A stretch of DNA of 35,550 nucleotides, taken from contig CAIPDV010000077.1 of NCBI GenBank assembly GCA_903863935.1, positions 1 through 35,550 of the forward strand. The letters run 5' to 3'. A model generated the notes under the pieces. That model was not told the DNA's origin and ran no database searches. It saw only the letters and a list, made by a program, of their open reading frames with translations. The stretch's first letter is position 1; every line of letters starts with the position of its first letter. Of this stretch, positions 34,101 to 35,550 are shown in pieces. The DNA is from an uncultured Bacteroidota bacterium (GTDB taxonomy: Bacteria; Bacteroidota; Bacteroidia; JABEUT01). The translations under genes and the position numbers were made by a program.

Positions 34101-34274
34101 CTGGGTAATAATTATTATCTGCGTGTTGGTAATGTCAGGATACGCTTCAATAGGGGTATTGCTATATGCAATGGCTCCCAATATTCCAATAACAATAGTT
34201 GCAAAAAGTATAAAGACTTTATTCTTTAAAGAGAAGGCAACGATGTTTTTTATGATCCTGTTCATCCGTTGCAA
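31167..34274 (-). CDS. czcA: Heavy-metal RND efflux pump (CzcA-like)
   Basis: The protein has 1035 residues, the normal length for the heavy-metal efflux RND family. It opens with SLKNKVFILFATIVIG and PIEAYPDITNTQI, the usual CzcA start. The proton-relay helix TM4 reads AVDFGIIIDGAVVLVE with D399, D405 and E412, equivalent to CzcA D402, D408 and E415. This form goes with divalent Zn/Co/Cd/Ni pumps; the Cu/Ag pump CusA reads differently. Further landmarks are SEFLPHLDEGALWVEAQTP and the C-terminal KPLAIVMIGG. It exports metal from the periplasm or cytoplasm through the adaptor and channel encoded upstream. The start is ATG 34274; an ATG at 34265 is also possible. It is the last gene of the operon. 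Confidence 0.95.
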   Translation of the reverse strand: MQRMNRIIKNIVAFSLKNKVFILFATIVIGILGAIAYSNTPIEAYPDITNTQIIIITQWQGRGAEEVERQITIPIELSMNSVQDKKSMHSITMFGLSQITIIFKDGVDDYHARAQVMNLLNNVGLPVGVQASVEPPYGPTDEIYRFTLQSKTKSALELKTIEKWVVERNLHAVDGVADVNTYGGPTKTYEVDVNPYLLNKYGITALDVYNAIANSNINAGGDAIEQGEMSFVVRGIGLINNIDEIKNIIIKNMNGVPLLVQNVSNVSVSNMPRLGKVGLDTAADVVQGVVVMRKGKNPQEILIGIRAKIEELNNSILPSDVKIIPFYDRSTLITFCTKTVLQNLLEGIILVIGLVFLFMVDWRATLIVALVIPLSLLFAFICMQIKGMPVNLLSLGAVDFGIIIDGAVVLVEGCFVMFDGYYRELGKEKFNKRAKMGWIKNTSIDMGKAILFAKLIIITALIPIFSFEDIEGKIFSPLAWTLGFALLGALIFTLTLVPVLIQILLNKNVYEKHNPIVGGLEKAYGKLFNFTFKHKRTSLAIAIVVLGGSLYIATFLGSEFLPHLDEGALWVEAQTPMGISLTQSSMLADSMRKDLLKFPEVKSVISQTGRPDDGTDPKSFSNIQCNVSLYPQDDWKRKISKDSLINAMSELLNDKYAGNVFNFSQPIRDNVEEAVAGMNAALAVRISGDDINILNQKAEEVRDTLLKVPGITDLGILKNLGQPELDIDLEQSKMARYGVTAANANAIIQMAVGGQAATQVFEGERLFDLRVRYMQEFRKTPEELGNLMVPTLNGGKVPLKLISNITLKTGVTQIFRTDNMHGIGVKFSVRGKDMGSAIADAQKKTKDIKFPKGYKMDWVGEFQSQVRAVNRLKQVVPISLLLIFVILFVAFGNFRDSTIILLNVPFALIGGIFALLLTDTNFSISAGIGFIALFGVCIQNGVILLVQFKRNLHKKQNLVESIHNGVRERVRPVVMTALIDMVGLFPAAISTGIGSEAQKPLAIVMIGGLVSATILVLLILPIIYYMVYHPHHRMD

Positions 34275-34277
34275 TTT

Positions 34278-35372
34278 TTATTGACCGTATACATAAAGGC
34301 TGCCTTTGCATACAACTACATCCTTAGCTTCTAATCCTTTTGTAACATAAGCATCTCTTTCGTTTGTACCTTCTATAGAGATCTTTCTTTTTTCAAACTT
34401 GTTTTTCCCTTTTGATACCATTACATAATAATCGTTATCGTAAAATACCAGAGCTTCTTTGGGAACACCCAGTGCTTTTTTATGTTTATCCAGATGCACA
34501 TTAACGGTTGCAAACATGCCTGACTTTAAATGTCCGTCAGGGTTATCCACAACTATCCTTGCCTGCATAGTGCTTGCGGAAGAATCGAGCATGTTTGAAA
34601 TTTTGGATATTACTCCCTTAATTTTTTTATCGGGATAGGCTACAGTAGTTATATCAGTTGAATCACCAATCGAAATTAGCGGAATATCATTTTCGTAAAC
34701 GTTAGCTTCAACCCATACTGTTTTTAAAATGGAAACGGTAAATAACGGACTTGTATTATCAGGCCGGATATTCATTCCTTCATTTATGGATTTTGAAACA
34801 ATGTAGCCGTCAATGGGGGAGATGATGCTATATACCGCATTCGTGTCAGTTGAAGTTACTTTGTAGTTTTTCAAATAGGTTTGTACCTTCTGAAGTGTTG
34901 CCAGTGCTGACTTGTAATCATTCTGAGCCTGCATCACATCCTTGTCGGAATATACTTTTGTTTTATATAACTCTTGGGCTATTTCAAGATTTCGCTGAGT
35001 CGTTTTAACCTGCGCCTGCGCAACAATGTATTGGCCTTCATAATCGCTAACGTCCCCGCTTCTCAATATGGCCAGTGTTTGTCCTTTAGTCACATAATCG
35101 CCCTGCGATGCCTCCACTTTAGTAACATTTCCACTTACAAGGCTATAAACAGGTGAGAGATAATCCTTATCGTATGACACCTTTCCGCTTAATATAAGGT
35201 CAGTTCTTTCCTCCTGAATTCTTACCGTATCAACTGTGATCTGGTTTATTTGAATTGAGTTCAACTCAACCAAGTTCGAATCGGTGGATTGTTCAGTTAC
35301 CTGCTGTTCGGGGCCTTTGCAAGATACTATCCAGAGAACCGTTAGTACCAATAATAAAATCTTATATCTCAT
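34278..35372 (-). CDS. czcB: RND efflux periplasmic adaptor lipoprotein (CzcB/CusB-like)
   Basis: This 364-residue adaptor has a lipoprotein signal MRYKILLLVLTVLWIVSC (lipidated Cys18), the first lipoyl half GNVTKVEASQGDYVTKGQTL (about 78-97), an alpha-hairpin (about 110-165), the second half SIISPIDGYIVSKSINEG, and beta-barrel and membrane-proximal domains (for example GHLKSGMFATVNVHL and AYVTKGLEAKDVVV). No His- or Met-rich metal-binding extension is seen. It lies 3 bases before the RND gene and 9 bases after the truncated channel gene, so it belongs to a czcCBA-type operon. Confidence 0.92.
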   Translation of the reverse strand: MRYKILLLVLTVLWIVSCKGPEQQVTEQSTDSNLVELNSIQINQITVDTVRIQEERTDLILSGKVSYDKDYLSPVYSLVSGNVTKVEASQGDYVTKGQTLAILRSGDVSDYEGQYIVAQAQVKTTQRNLEIAQELYKTKVYSDKDVMQAQNDYKSALATLQKVQTYLKNYKVTSTDTNAVYSIISPIDGYIVSKSINEGMNIRPDNTSPLFTVSILKTVWVEANVYENDIPLISIGDSTDITTVAYPDKKIKGVISKISNMLDSSASTMQARIVVDNPDGHLKSGMFATVNVHLDKHKKALGVPKEALVFYDNDYYVMVSKGKNKFEKRKISIEGTNERDAYVTKGLEAKDVVVCKGSLYVYGQ

Positions 35373-35381
35373 ATATTATAT

Positions 35382-35550
35382 TTATTTTATAATATCTATT
35401 CCGGTTGAATAATTAATGGCATGAATTGCATTGAAGTATTGGACCTTCATATTTATTAGGTTAGTCTTGCTGTCTGTGTATGTATTTATCTGGCTTAATA
35501 AGTCAAGCAGATTAATGTATCGTTTGTCATAATTCGATACTGCATTATTC
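35382..35550 (-). CDS. czcC: Truncated CzcC/CusC-like (TolC-family) outer-membrane channel, C-terminal 55 residues
   Basis: On the minus strand, from 35549 to the TAA at 35384-35382, an open frame of 55 codons reads to the stop without interruption. It includes SNYDKRYINLLDLLSQINTY and VQYFNAIHAINYSTG, matching the C-terminal helices of TolC-family metal-efflux channels (the Y-x-x-A-x-x-x-L/I-N-Y-x-x-G pattern). It is cut by the right edge of the window. It sits 9 bases upstream of the adaptor gene, completing the C-B-A order. Confidence 0.75.
   Translation of the reverse strand, partial: NNAVSNYDKRYINLLDLLSQINTYTDSKTNLINMKVQYFNAIHAINYSTGIDIIK

Noticed and set aside
33970-34284. 104-codon plus-strand frame opposite the RND pump start
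   Set aside because: It is hydrophobic only because it is complementary to a membrane-helix region of the pump gene.
1-35550. CRISPR array, tRNA or rRNA genes, insertion sequences or phage genes
   Set aside because: I looked on both strands and saw no repeat-spacer pattern, cloverleaf, transposase or integrase motif.

Overview
The window reads as a chromosomal segment of a Bacteroidota bacterium. Signs of this are low GC, weak Shine-Dalgarno signals, several near-consensus Bacteroidota -7 boxes (TAnnTTTG) just upstream of genes, a GT117/DUF2723 membrane glycosyltransferase, and a DUF3256-like secreted protein. I saw no rRNA, tRNA, CRISPR array, transposase, phage or plasmid gene.

Layout. 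(1) 1-7910, all minus strand: small unknown proteins, a large GT117/DUF2723 protein O-glycosyltransferase, a secreted TonB-C-like protein, a TMTC-like membrane glycosyltransferase with TPRs, and a DUF3256-like secreted protein. (2) 8012-15160, minus strand: one tight operon for a tripartite ABC exporter of the YbhGFSR type. Its order is TetR regulator, TolC outer-membrane channel, HlyD adaptor, an unassigned 128-aa membrane protein, two ATPases and two ABC-2 permeases. An inverted repeat sits in the likely promoter. (3) 15483-30174, both strands: a cell-surface polysaccharide (O-antigen type) cluster with the ABC exporter pair Wzm/Wzt, five methyltransferases (two of the FkbM type) and eight known or probable glycosyltransferases. 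It has no nucleotide-sugar synthesis genes. (4) 30175-31053: a secreted beta-barrel-like protein whose start codon lies in a 34-bp perfect palindrome. (5) 31167 to the right edge, minus strand: a CzcCBA-type heavy-metal RND efflux operon. The CzcC-like gene is cut by the window edge.

How it works together. The polysaccharide genes would build a methylated glycan on a lipid carrier in the cytoplasm, and Wzm/Wzt would export it; the C-terminal domain of Wzt probably recognises the finished chain. Precursor sugars must be made elsewhere. The GT117 and TMTC-like enzymes probably glycosylate exported proteins in the periplasm, independently of Wzm/Wzt. The two efflux operons on either side of the glycan locus are self-contained envelope pumps.

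I did not find a clearly new system. The items most worth a second look are the start-codon palindrome, the exporter with YbhF split into two complementary half-degenerate ATPases plus an unassigned small membrane protein, and the putative TetR operator. Functions are assigned from recognised motifs and gene order; no database search was possible.
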